In this document: in pieces, positions 1 through 10,425 of the stretch
How the letters are laid out: every line of letters begins with the position of its first letter
How positions within the stretch are numbered: position 1 is the stretch's first letter
Origin: Strigops habroptila
Taxonomy: Eukaryota; Chordata; Aves; Psittaciformes; Psittacidae
Length of the DNA stretch: 64,000 bases
NCBI RefSeq assembly: GCF_004027225.2
Contig: NC_044288.2
Span: 14,084,744 to 14,148,743, forward strand
Direction: 5' to 3'
Notes under the pieces: model-generated
Database searches by the model: none
The model's input: the letters and a program-made list of their open reading frames with translations, nothing else
Told to the model about the DNA's origin: nothing
Made by a program: the position numbers and the translations under genes

Positions 1-3000
1 GGATATGTTATGCTATGCCAGGATGTGCCGGGCAGCTGTGCTCAGGGGACACTGATCCTGGACCACCGCAGCCCCAGCTGCACTGCCAGACAGTGGGAAA
101 CCCCAGGCAGTGTCCTGCACCAGGCAGCAATGTCCCTGCTGCTCTTGTCCCCGCAGTAAACCTATGGCAGCTGCCCCTTCCCACAGGCTGAAGGTTTCTC
201 CATGCACAGGCACCTCCAGCCCTTCACATAGCTAGAAGAATCCACCAGTTTCTGGTCCTGTCTCCCAGCCTTCCTGCACTCCCCCTCTACCTGCCACAGC
301 AGAAATAAGCCCAGAAAAGAGACAGACAATCCGTAACTAGGTGGTTCCCCAGAAGGACCCCATTGTACAAACAAGCACATGATAGACAGCTTTTTTTGCA
401 GGCTATGAAATGTGCTGTGGGCTTGGAAGGGATGCTGTGGGTTGTTGGAGAGTAACGGCAAGGTTGACACTAAATGTTAGGGCAGATGGATGTGATTCTC
501 CTCTTCCATGGGGCTTTTGCAAGGCAACGGGAGAAAGGAAAGGTTTTTTCCAGACCAGGATGGTAAGGTGCAACCTGCTTGCAGGGTTAGTCAGATCACT
601 TCAGGCAATTAAAAGACCTTCATCAAAGTCACAGGGATCTCACTATCCTGTTTTCAACTTGCAAGGATTACACTTTTTGATTTTGGTTTGTTTGTTGGGT
701 TTTTTTAATAAATAATTAGGGAACAAACTCTGCTACTGCCTTTGCAGGGAATTGGTTGGTTCTCAAACCAAAGGTGTCTTTCCATGTCGAGCCTCATCCC
801 TACAGGCAGACAGCCATGAGCTCCTACCCATCCATCCCCTGGAAGCTCCACAGCAGTGCTCCGAGCTAATGGCCAGCGCTGTGTCTGTCATTGCTGAGCT
901 TCAGGCCTTGTCCCAGCAAAATCAGCTCAGTGTTTGGTATAAAAGCTCAACTTCTGCAGCTACCACCTGCTCTAAGGATGGTTCATCTTCTATAGAGACC
1001 GCAACAACTCAAGATGCCATCACCCTGTGCTGCCAACAGGCTCTGGTCATGTAGTGTAAAAGAAAGGACTGGCTGGGGAAATTGGGCAATTTTGGCCTTA
1101 ACGCCTTTCAGCCAAGGAGGATAATGACAAAGAGGATGATGGACATGGTGCCACGTTTGAGAGGAACAGACGGGAAGGTGCCTGGTTGCTGCAGCAACAA
1201 GGCCAGGCTTTGGAAAGACGGGTTTTTCTTTCTCTTTTCACATGCCAATCTTCCCCCCGCGTCAGCGCTCTGCCGCTGCGGGATACGAGCGGTGACATTT
1301 ACACTCCCACTAACAAGCTGGTTTGGTGATGGGCAGCTCCGCAGGAGAGCATCTGGTGTCACAGAGCCCGAGCAGAGAGGAGGGGAGGGTCCTCTCAAGC
1401 AGTTAGCATAATTTGGGGCTTTTTATTAGTATGGGCATTATTAAGGTATGAGGATGCACAGAAGCAGCCGGCAAAGCCTCGGTAGGGCATGCAGCCCTTC
1501 TTATGGGTCTGGTGCTGCAGCCAATGGGACCAATAAGATGCCCAGAGAATGTCTCTGCTCAGAGAATGCCTGCCCAGAGAATGTCTCTGCATGTCCTGCT
1601 GGGAGAGGAATGGAAACAAAAAGGAAAAGAAAAAGGAGAAGACAACCAAGAAGTCAAGTAGCACCACAGGAGCAATTTCATTTCTCGGCCTGACTTATGA
1701 TAGCAGGCTGAGCCGTCAGCTGTGCCCCTGTAATTCGGTGTTCCTCAGTGATCCACCAAAGCTGCCTTTGTCCTTGGCGCCTTGGGAGGAACCTTGTTAT
1801 GGTGGCAGAGGTGAAACTCAAGCTGCTGTCTCCCTCCCATCAGGTTTGCCCACTGCTGAGCCTCCCTGTGCTCTCCTCTGCCTTCTGGAGAAGACAACTT
1901 TCAGTTTACCCAAATTGTCCCAGTAATAACAGTCACAGTAGCAATAACAATAATAATGCTGCTACTGCAAAGTCAATGCAAAGAAAACACAACAGCACTG
2001 TAATTAATTTTGTGACATAGTGGTGCAGGAAATTGCTTTGGGTCATCTCCTCTCTCTTACTGGTCAATTTGCTGCTGGTGTCAGGAAGAAAGTGGAAATT
2101 AAGAACCAGGTGCCCTGTTGGACCATGATCCCCAAACTGAGGGTGGAAATACCAGAGTATCGTGGCCAATAAAACTTGAAATTTGTGTATTCCCATGCCC
2201 GGAAGAGCCAAGGAAGCTAGGTTTCCTAAGGATCTGTGGCTGTAAGTCAAAGACCCATGTGGAGTCTCTGACGTCTAGTATGGTTTGCACTGATACATTT
2301 TTTCTGAGTGAGAGCGTTAATAGGTTTTCTCTTCTCAACAGTGCCATTTTTTTTCACACAGCTTGGAGTTTCCTGACATCTTGGAGATTTCCACCCTTCT
2401 GTCAAATCAACATGAAAGAATGTGCTAAAAATTATTAGCAAGACACAGGAAAATAGGGTGCTCCACCTCCTTCCCTGTCCCTATCATTCCCTCTGAGTGC
2501 AGAGCATGTGCTAATCAGCCACTTTTCATTAGGGAGCCAGGCTAAAAGATTAGGATGTCAAGGAGGTCAGCCCACCTCTTGTGTCCTTGTCCCTCCCTGA
2601 AGCTGATGCAGCCACTTCAACTGGATTTGAAGAGGGGCAAAGTACCCGAAGTAGTGGAACCCAGTTTTTTCAGAGTAATTGTTCCTCTTTTCTAAATCTT
2701 CATTAAAAATCTCCCTACCTATTTCAGCTAGTGCTTAGAAGTAAACCCAGTAACCTGCAGAGAAGTGATGACTGAACAAAGGTACAGTCAAGCCTGGGGA
2801 AAAAAATGCATGAAGGCAGATTATAAAAGACCAGATAAATAATCCTTCAAATATGGAAAGTGCAGAATTTAAGAGGATATTTGCAGAAATCTGTCATTAC
2901 GGAGAGCTCACAGGAAGCATTGTCAAGATCACAAACTGACCAGTGCATGAAGGTTATTCAAAGGAGAAACCAAACCTGTCCATCAGCAGTGACCATCACA

Positions 3001-4624
3001 TCTGCAGTGGTGTAACACGGTGACAGAGGCAAATCTCCTGGCAGCAATGTCAATCAGCAAAGCATGGAAAATGAGGTCACCTGTGGAGGTTTCTCCAGAA
3101 ATCAAAACTCTGCAGGGGTGACCCCTAACCAAACCTCAGCATCTTTCAGCAGAGGGCTCAGGATGGAATGATGCTCCCCATGGCAATGGAGCAGATCTCA
3201 TGGGCAGTGGGACCAGATGAAGAAGTAGAAAAAAACCCCATTTCTTTAGCATGGTTTTCTGCTTCCTGAATCCTTGCACTTCCCGAAAAGTGTGACTTGC
3301 TTATTGTGAAACCTGCCAAGCAAAGCAAGTGATCAGCTGTCCTAACAGGGCAAGGAAGAGGCTGTGCCACCCACCGATCCACGTATCCATGAGTCCACAG
3401 TAGGAGGGAACACCAAGGATCGTGCAGAGGCTTTGTTAACAACTGCAAACACTTCTACAGGCATAAATACTATTCTTTAACTGTGTGGATGCATCTCGCA
3501 TGATCCATATTCAATTTTCCTCCCACATCCAGGGAGCTGTCAGGGCTGGTCAGACCCACACCAACAGATTTGCACTGACCTGCTGGCTTGCCCTGGGGAA
3601 TCTGGTATCGATTCAATATTGCAGAGCTGCAACAAGCATGGAGCAAAGAACCTTTGTCTGGTTGAACTATAGAAAAAGCATGTCCCAGAAACAGGAGCCT
3701 CGTACACGGATCTGAGCCAAGCTTTTGGGTCCTACTGCTGCCCAAATTATCTTAACACCCCAACTCCACCTGGTCAGCATGAAGGAGAAGGTTTTGAGAC
3801 CTGCATTGAGTGACATCGGGGTTGGATGTGGGAACTCGGTTTCCCTAGTAGTGAAATGAGTCTTTCTGAGGCTCGCCTCTTCCCCAGAGAGCTGTGACAA
3901 CTCATTAGGCGATTGTAAAATCAGAATGTAGCTGCTGACTGTGAGCTGCGGTCCATTAATAGCCCTATTTATTGCCAACCAAATAATTAGCTTAGACATG
4001 CATCAACAAGTCTTGATTGCATATGAAAAAATAGTCTTATTATCTAGAAATTAAATGAGTTCCTGAGGACAGCTCAGGTGTCACCTCAACCTCGGTATTG
4101 AAGAGGAAAAGGAAAAAGACAGAAAAAAACATCCCAGCCATTTTGATGTGTTGCTCAGCAACAGAATTTGTGGGGGAAACAATCTAGGAATGAAGGAATG
4201 AGCATTTCCAAGAGAACAGGTTATTTCAGGCAAGACAGCAGGGACAAGCAAATGTCACAGAGGTGGAGAACTTCTTTTTTCCTCCTTTAATCAATAATTT
4301 AAAGTAGGCATTTTGAGTAAAATAAGCATTTCAGTTAGTTGATTGAAAAATGGAGATCCCAAACCTTTACAAACAGCCACATTGCTGGAGAAATGTTTAT
4401 TCGGTTGTGTGAGGGAAACATTAGATTTACTAGACACTGAATTAAAAATTGAAAATGCTCTTAGAAATGTCACCTGTTCATTTAATGTGGAAGATGATGT
4501 AATGCCAACATTGCTTTACTGTGCAGCATCCCTCCCGGAGCAATCTCGTATTAATTTTGTTGTTCTCCTTCCCATGTTCCCTCCCCTCCCTCCCTCCTCC
4601 TTTCTCCTTTCTCTTCTTGTCTAG
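1..4624 (+). other. GRIA1: GRIA1 intron upstream of the M4 exon
   Basis: This is the 3' part of the intron that precedes the GRIA1 M4 exon. It ends in a long pyrimidine tract (about 4558-4622) and the acceptor CTTGTCTAG. I looked for the alternative flip and flop exons, which encode the Lys-Trp-Trp-Tyr-Asp-Lys motif just before M4, and found neither, so they lie upstream of the window. No other coding exon is visible. The intron holds an imperfect tandem repeat at 1543-1591 and an AT-rich, possibly constrained stretch at 4290-4560. Confidence 0.8.
1543..1591. repeat. Short tandem repeat, three copies of about 16 bases
   Basis: CAGAGAATGTCTCTGCT, CAGAGAATGCCTGCC and CAGAGAATGTCTCTGCA follow each other directly within a GRIA1 intron. 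Confidence 0.8.
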
Positions 4625-4759
4625 GACAAGACAAGCGCGCTGAGTCTCAGCAATGTGGCGGGGGTTTTCTATATCCTCATCGGTGGGCTCGGACTAGCCA
4701 TGCTGGTTGCCTTAATCGAGTTTTGTTACAAGTCCAGAAGTGAATCAAAGCGGATGAAG
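4625..4759 (+). CDS. GRIA1: GRIA1 exon: M4 transmembrane segment of GluA1
   Basis: This 135-base exon, 45 codons with both boundaries in phase 0, encodes the end of the ligand-binding domain ([13 protein letters not shown]), transmembrane helix M4 ([20 protein letters not shown]) and the membrane-proximal tail ([12 protein letters not shown]). GluA1 is a pore-forming subunit of AMPA-type ionotropic glutamate receptors, which carry fast excitatory synaptic current. M4 packs against the neighbouring subunit and is needed for tetramer assembly. The Cys right after M4 corresponds to palmitoylated Cys811, and the two Ser of SRSES to the PKC sites 816/818. The tail sequence after M4 identifies GRIA1 rather than GRIA2-4. 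The acceptor is TCTTGTCTAG and the donor AAG/GTGGCA. The identification is essentially certain. Confidence 0.98.
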
Positions 4760-7108
4760 GTGGCAACCCATTCCCCGGCCTTTCACACCTTCTCTCTGAT
4801 CCTACCCCGGCTCCAAAGCTGCCTTCAGAGACGGATGCAGCCCAGACCACGGGTGGAAAGCCAAAACATAGGGATAAAGAAGTGACCGTGTCACTCAACT
4901 TGCTAGAAAGGAATAGAAGCTTCAGAGGAAGCTAAGAGAGGGTCAAGTGGGGCATAGCGGGGAGCTGATGCAAGATCAGACGTGGCATAATGCTAGTTCA
5001 AAATCCATATACAGAGCAAAATCATAGCACAAACAGTAACAGGAACACATTGCCATTCCTTAAAATTAACAAAAGCAGACAACGGCAATGTTCATGCAGC
5101 ATAGATGAAGTGTGCTGGGGCTGGTGTGATACAGCTGTTACTGCAAGATGAAAAAATCCCCAAACCCAAGCAGTTAACAGCAAGATAAAACTGGGGGAGC
5201 TCGGTAATGAATCAGATCCTGGTGTTCCCTTTGCTGGCACCCTGCTGGCACCGTTTGCAGGTTGGCAACAGTGATATATGCTCAGAGCGTTGATGCCCTG
5301 GAACGGATGATGTGGGTTTCCAAAATCGCCATTACAGGTCCTCTTAGAAATTGGCCTCTAATGTCTCCTGTAATGTGCTGGGGTTTTTTCACGACCCTGT
5401 CATGGTCTTGCAGAAGCGTACTTCCTATGACCCAGGAGATTCGTTTCTTCTCTTAATTCTAGTGTGCCTGAATTTCAGAGTGTCAAGAGTGGATTAGATT
5501 TGAGAGCCTTGGGGATGCACATTTAATGCAGCATCAGTGGAACAAGTACATGTTAACTCAGATGACTAGCAGAAGCGATCCCTTATACAGATACCATTGT
5601 GCACAAGAGTGCAAAGGGATCTGTGCTGTAAGAGTAACACATTCCTTTTCTTCCTCATATTGACCTCTCCCGTGAACATGGAAGTCAGTTCGAGCCTATT
5701 AGTCTGCAGTGAGTTTCATAACATTTAGAGAGATTTTCACTTCTCTGAGCACTGATACTTACCCGGAATCAAATAGAAAATAAGCAGTCATTTCTTTGGG
5801 TTTATGTCACCATTTCGCTACATGCTTAATGTTTTGTCAGCAATAATAACATTTCTAATTCACTGCAAATGTGCAACAGCTCTTTTCCCATTGAGGTTCA
5901 GGAAATTCTACAGGCAAGGAGAGGTACATTGAGCACAGGGATAAGATAATGTGAGCAATTAATGTCCCAAATATACAAGAATTAAATTATAATTGCTGTC
6001 TACACTGTTAAGCTAGGTATGTCATAAATACACTGTGAAAGAGTGTCAGAATGCAATAGCTCCACAGTTTTAGTCTTAAGCAGATTCTGCCCTGCTCTTG
6101 GCTTCCCTGTGTTGCTTGAAATGATCCACTGATTCACGTCAGTGTTAGCTTGCAGTGCTCTTGCCATGTTAAAACCAGCCACTATGGGAAGGAATTTTTG
6201 CTCCCAATGTTAACATCAGACCTAAGCTTGTCCCTCTGGCTGACTCCTGCCATCAGTGGCTGCCCTACAAAGCCATTCAGCAGAGCCAGGTGAGCGCCCA
6301 GGAGGATGGGCCAGACCCTCTAAATCCAACCTCTCAGCAAGTCCCTACTGACACTGGGGTGTGCTGCGTATCCTGCCAGCACTGGAGGCTACTTCATGCC
6401 TGGCAAGGCACGAAGTTGGCTGTTTCTGAATAGCTGTTGCAGATTTATCTGTTCTGGATAATTCTTCACCTGCATATCCCAGTCCAGAAAAGATGATGGT
6501 GTCCTTAGAGATAGTTTAAATGCAAAGAAACCACATTGACTTCATCTTTTAGTTTAATTATTCTAAACAGGTGGTTTCCTTAGATCTCTGAAAGCAAACA
6601 TTTTGGACAGTATCTGGAACAGGAAGATGAGATTTGGTTTCCTGAGTTAGGTTTGCACTTCCTGGTAACCTCAGTAGCCACTGCAGACAAAAAACATAGG
6701 CACATGCTCAACTTCTCACATGAGGAAAGTTAAACATATGCTTGCAGTGAGTCAGAGTCCACCACACGTAACAGTACTGGAGTAGTAATAGCGTATCTAT
6801 GGGGGAAGTGTGTGTAATGCCTCTACTCAGATCCAGGATGGCTGTTCTTTCTTACGTTGTAGTGTTTGAATAGTTTTTGCATATGGCACATATGCTCTAT
6901 GCCCCAAAATACAGCTGAAGCATTTAATTGTGAATGTAGAAGAGATGTGAATTAACAGAGCAGGTACAGCAGAGACATGCAGAAAGTTAAGAGTCTGAAT
7001 GGAGACAAGGAGGGAGAGAACAGTGAGAGAAAGACAACACTGGTTTATATTGCAACTTCTCCAACATTGCTAAGGACAGGGGGAGACCCCCCCGTCCTTC
7101 CTAAAAAG
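4760..7108 (+). other. GRIA1: GRIA1 last intron
   Basis: This 2.3-kb intron runs from donor GTGGCA to an acceptor CCTTCCTAAAAAG preceded by a short C-rich tract. No coding exon is seen. If the donor were skipped, the frame would run on for 42 codons to a stop at 4883-4885, a shortened tail without the PDZ ligand. A GCATATG/CATATGC inverted repeat lies near 6879-6895. Confidence 0.85.
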
Positions 7109-7297
7109 GGTTTTTGTTTAATCCCACAGCAATCAATCAATGAAGCCATACGGACATCAACCCTTCCCAGGCCGGCTGCAGCAGGAGGCAGTGGAGAAAA
7201 CGGACGTGTGGTCAGCCACGATTTCCCCAAATCCATGCAGACGATCCCATGCATGAGCCACAGCACCGGCATGTCCCTGGGAGCTACAGGATTATAA
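7109..7297 (+). CDS. GRIA1: GRIA1 terminal coding exon: GluA1 cytoplasmic tail
   Basis: This exon has 62 codons plus TAA and joins the M4 exon in phase 0 after RMK. It encodes the cytoplasmic tail, starting GFCLIPQQS and ending [13 protein letters not shown], with the type I PDZ ligand TGL that binds SAP97-class scaffolds. Using mature mammalian numbering, Ser831 (QQS, CaMKII/PKC), Thr840 (STL) and Ser863 (VVS) are all present. The mammalian segment after LPR (Asn-Ser-Gly-Ala-Gly-Ala-Ser...) is replaced by Pro-Ala-Ala-Ala-Gly-Gly, so the PKA site Ser845 has no counterpart and the linker is a few residues shorter. The rest of the tail is nearly identical to the mammalian protein, so this is a local change and not a pseudogene. 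Confidence 0.97.
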   Translation, partial: GFCLIPQQSINEAIRTSTLPRPAAAGGSGENGRVVSHDFPKSMQTIPCMSHSTGMSLGATGL

Positions 7298-9011
7298 TTG
7301 GCCTTTTGACCCATTGCCTGGGTGAGAGCAGGGGCAGCCCAACTCCACCCCCTCCAGAGCCAAAAACAAACCCAACACCAACAAGACAAACGACGATGAC
7401 AGAAGGGACAATTGGATGGATCATCTCAAGGAAATCAATTCTATTTCCCTTTTTATTTGCTAACAGATCCACGGGCAGGAGAACAGAAATAGGTCTGTAC
7501 TGCAATAAGGAGAGTATAATGGGATTTAACAGACTCGTGAACCATCCCTGATCAAAGAACCACTGGAACACTAATGAGGACTATGCCATTTTGTTTTAAC
7601 TTGGTTGTTAATAAGTCTTAGTGTGTGCAATATATATATTTTTTCTTACTAATTCCTGTGGTGTCAGGGTAACATCAGCCCTTTCCCCTTTCCCTGCTCA
7701 GTCCTTCAATCTGGTTTAGTTTGGGATGCAAACCATAATGTCTGAGCTACTAACAGCAAAAAAGAGAATCCTATAAATGGCAAGTTGAACTCCCTACTGG
7801 GCATCAGCGTTGACCCCTTTTGTCCATCGTGATTCTGCCTTCTGTTGTTCTGTTGTGAACTTGGGCTGTGGAGTTACTGCAACGAGGCAGACAGAGCTGC
7901 GAATGGCTCTCCCTGCGACAGGAAGAACTTTACGTGAGAAAAACCCTGAACAAAGACACAAGGCTGTTTTACAGGGGCAAAGTGATGAGTGAGTTTGGAA
8001 ACCCCAGGTAACCTGAGGACAAAGTGATTATTCTTCCAGGGATAATAAGTGGTGGTTCAAGAGAAGAATCATGTGCCTGGAGTGAAGAGCGTCGTGCGTG
8101 GCAGACTAGAGCAGATGGTTGGTCGAAGATCATGGTCAGCTGCAGTTTATGGAAGAGAGAAAGTAAATGCCGCATTCCCCTCACATGCGACTCTCCTGCC
8201 TAGGTTATTGGGGGCTAATAAGCAATTGTGAACCATTTCTTCATTGCTTAGCTTCTGTGTGTGCTCCCTTTTTGGTGGTCACATAAGGGAACCACCTTGA
8301 GCCGGGACTAGACCATCTCAAGACATCCAGTTCTAGATGGCTGCGTATTAACCAGTAAAACATGCTAGAAGTCATGGGTCTGCAATGAGAATATCCCTGC
8401 CTTTTTGCTCTGAAATCCCTTTTTGGCCATCTTTCTAATGAAGAGGGACATTTTGTAGATAGTCAGCTCCTGGAAGGAACTGCTGAAGCAAACCAAGGAG
8501 GAGACCCTACAAGAGCTTCATTCAAGCATCCATGACATTCGACAGCATCAGAGCTGGTCAAACTCAGCCTTCCTGTCAAGTTGTGGCCTGTCTGGGTAAA
8601 AAGCCAAAAGTAGCAGATTCCCACTCATGTATCCTTAGAGAGGGGGAAGCATCCACACGTCAGGAGAGCAGTTTACTGACCCCAAACTTGGTATTGCAGA
8701 AATCAATAGTCCAGCCACAGGTGTGGAGATGAAAGGGGCAAGGATGATTTTCCAGAACCATACAAAAGGTTCATTCTGTGAACCACTGGCATGGACAGAT
8801 AAATGCTTCCCACTGGTAGACCTCTGACACCTCCCCGGAGCGAGGGATTCGCAGGGAAGCATCTGGAGAGAGAGATCTGTGGGGCAGGGACCACAGTGAA
8901 CCCACTTAGCCTTGCCACGTCTCACTGATGGCAAATGAAGTTCAAAGCTTTTCACAGGACTCAGTAAATACCTGTCTGGGGACTGAGCTGCTATTGGAGT
9001 GTTCTGAGATG

Positions 9012-9059
9012 CTTTTTCTCTTCTTTTTTTCTTTTTTCTTTTTTTCTTCTTTTTTCTTC
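9012..9059 (+). repeat. Pure polypyrimidine tract (48 bases)
   Basis: An uninterrupted run of C and T with many T5-T7 blocks lies inside the probable GRIA1 3'UTR. About ten bases further on, a purine-rich stretch (9066-9112, rich in GAAGAGA-type words) could pair with it in RNA. It could be a simple-sequence expansion or a binding platform for PTB-type proteins. Confidence 0.8.
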
Positions 9060-10400
9060 AACGTAGCAAGAGAGGAGCAGGAAAAGAAGAGAGGCAGATG
9101 AAGAGAAAGTGATGCAGACAAATGACTGGCACAGGTCTATGAGGAGGATCTGTCTATACAGCTGTCTGTAAGTACAGCTGGAAGCTGCCTGAATACGTTT
9201 CCACTAGTGTATGAATGCGCAGAGCAATACGTTTACCACCTTTAACACCAGCCTGGTCTGAAGTATCTGTTCCACTTATCCACTTGTCACGCAACACTTT
9301 GGAGACCAGCAAGTCAGAGTCAAGGTCCTAAGCTCGGGCACAGCATGTCTTGTGCCAATCTTTTCCTCTCTCCACAACTGGAAACCATTGTGAACTCTCA
9401 TCACCGAACATGAACTCTGTTTTCAGACCACTCCAAACACCTCTTCAGGTCACACTGTGGTGGTTAGCATTGTTTTTAATCCACTTCTCTTAATTTTAAC
9501 TTCAGTTCTGTGTAAGTGCTAGCACAGTGGGGCATCCCACAAGCTAGCCTGTTTCCATGCCCAGAGCTCTTGGATACATCTCTTTACTCAGCTCTTGCCG
9601 CATCCTGGACCTTGTCACAGCAATGCACCACTGGGAACTGTGGTGGGATCCAGCTCCAAGACCCATGATTGCCCTGTCCTCCTCCAAAGACAGGACCACG
9701 TGGCAGCAGGTCATGGGGAGCCCGGCCGGGCAGTTAAGACTGTCTTGTGAGAAGCAGCACATCTGTGCTAGGACTGGCCGCCTGTGACATGAAGATGTGA
9801 GATGCAGTTGTCAAAGGCTTTTGATCAATGGAGGGGTTAAAAAAACAAACAAGCAAACAAAAAAAAGATGAATAGGACAAAAGCGTGGAAAATGTTAACT
9901 TGTAATATGTATTTTTACTACACTTTTCTTAAAAATAGAGTAATGGTAAAACTCTTGAAGACATTGACATTTTTTCTCAACAGGAATCCATATTTAACAG
10001 TTTTGGCTTTCATTAAATTTTGCTCTTTGGTACCTGGATCTTTTATTTAACAGCTATATTTGTTTTAACTCTTTTTTGGTTTTTTTCCTTTCTTTTCTTT
10101 TTCTTTTGGCAGTACTGCAAAGGATTTTACTTTGTCAAACACAAGAGTGCTTTTCTTTTCACATTCTCTTTTTTTCAAGCAACATTTTTATTGGTAATTA
10201 TTTAGACAAAAATGAAATTATCAGCTGGAATTTTAATACCAAGGATCCATCATCCATTTTTCATACCTGTCCATGCCGTTTTGTGCCAGTGCTGGATGTG
10301 TGGAAATGAAAATGATGTTACCCCTCAGGCAATATTACCCAACCTGAATCAAACGAGATTTCCTTGATTATTGCTGTGTCTGACTTGTGAACAGCAGCCA

Positions 10401-10406
10401 AATAAA
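10401..10406 (+). terminator. GRIA1: Candidate GRIA1 polyadenylation signal
   Basis: This is an AATAAA hexamer (context AGCCAAATAAACTGC) followed within 30 bases by T/G-rich sequence (CAGGTTGAAATTGGG). It is the first canonical signal seen after the GRIA1 stop codon. Other AATAAA copies at about 16,544 and 16,921 are too far away to be preferred. Confidence 0.5.
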
Positions 10407-10425
10407 CTGCTTCAGGTTGAAATTG

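Larger units (their letters stand above)
7298..10425 (+). other. GRIA1: Probable GRIA1 3' untranslated region
   Basis: After the stop codon no frame is conserved, and the first canonical AATAAA I find on this strand is at 10,401, giving a 3'UTR of about 3.1 kb. A long 3'UTR fits GRIA1 in other vertebrates. It contains a 48-base pure pyrimidine tract at 9012-9059 followed by a purine-rich stretch, an A-rich AAAC-type run at 9840-9866, and a strongly AT-rich distal part (9890-10,250). The end is inferred from the signal only; no transcript evidence is available. Confidence 0.6.

Noticed and set aside
1-4624. Search for GRIA1 flip and flop exons
   Set aside because: No stretch encodes the Lys-Trp-Trp-Tyr-Asp-Lys-Gly-Glu-Cys motif; these exons must lie upstream of the window.
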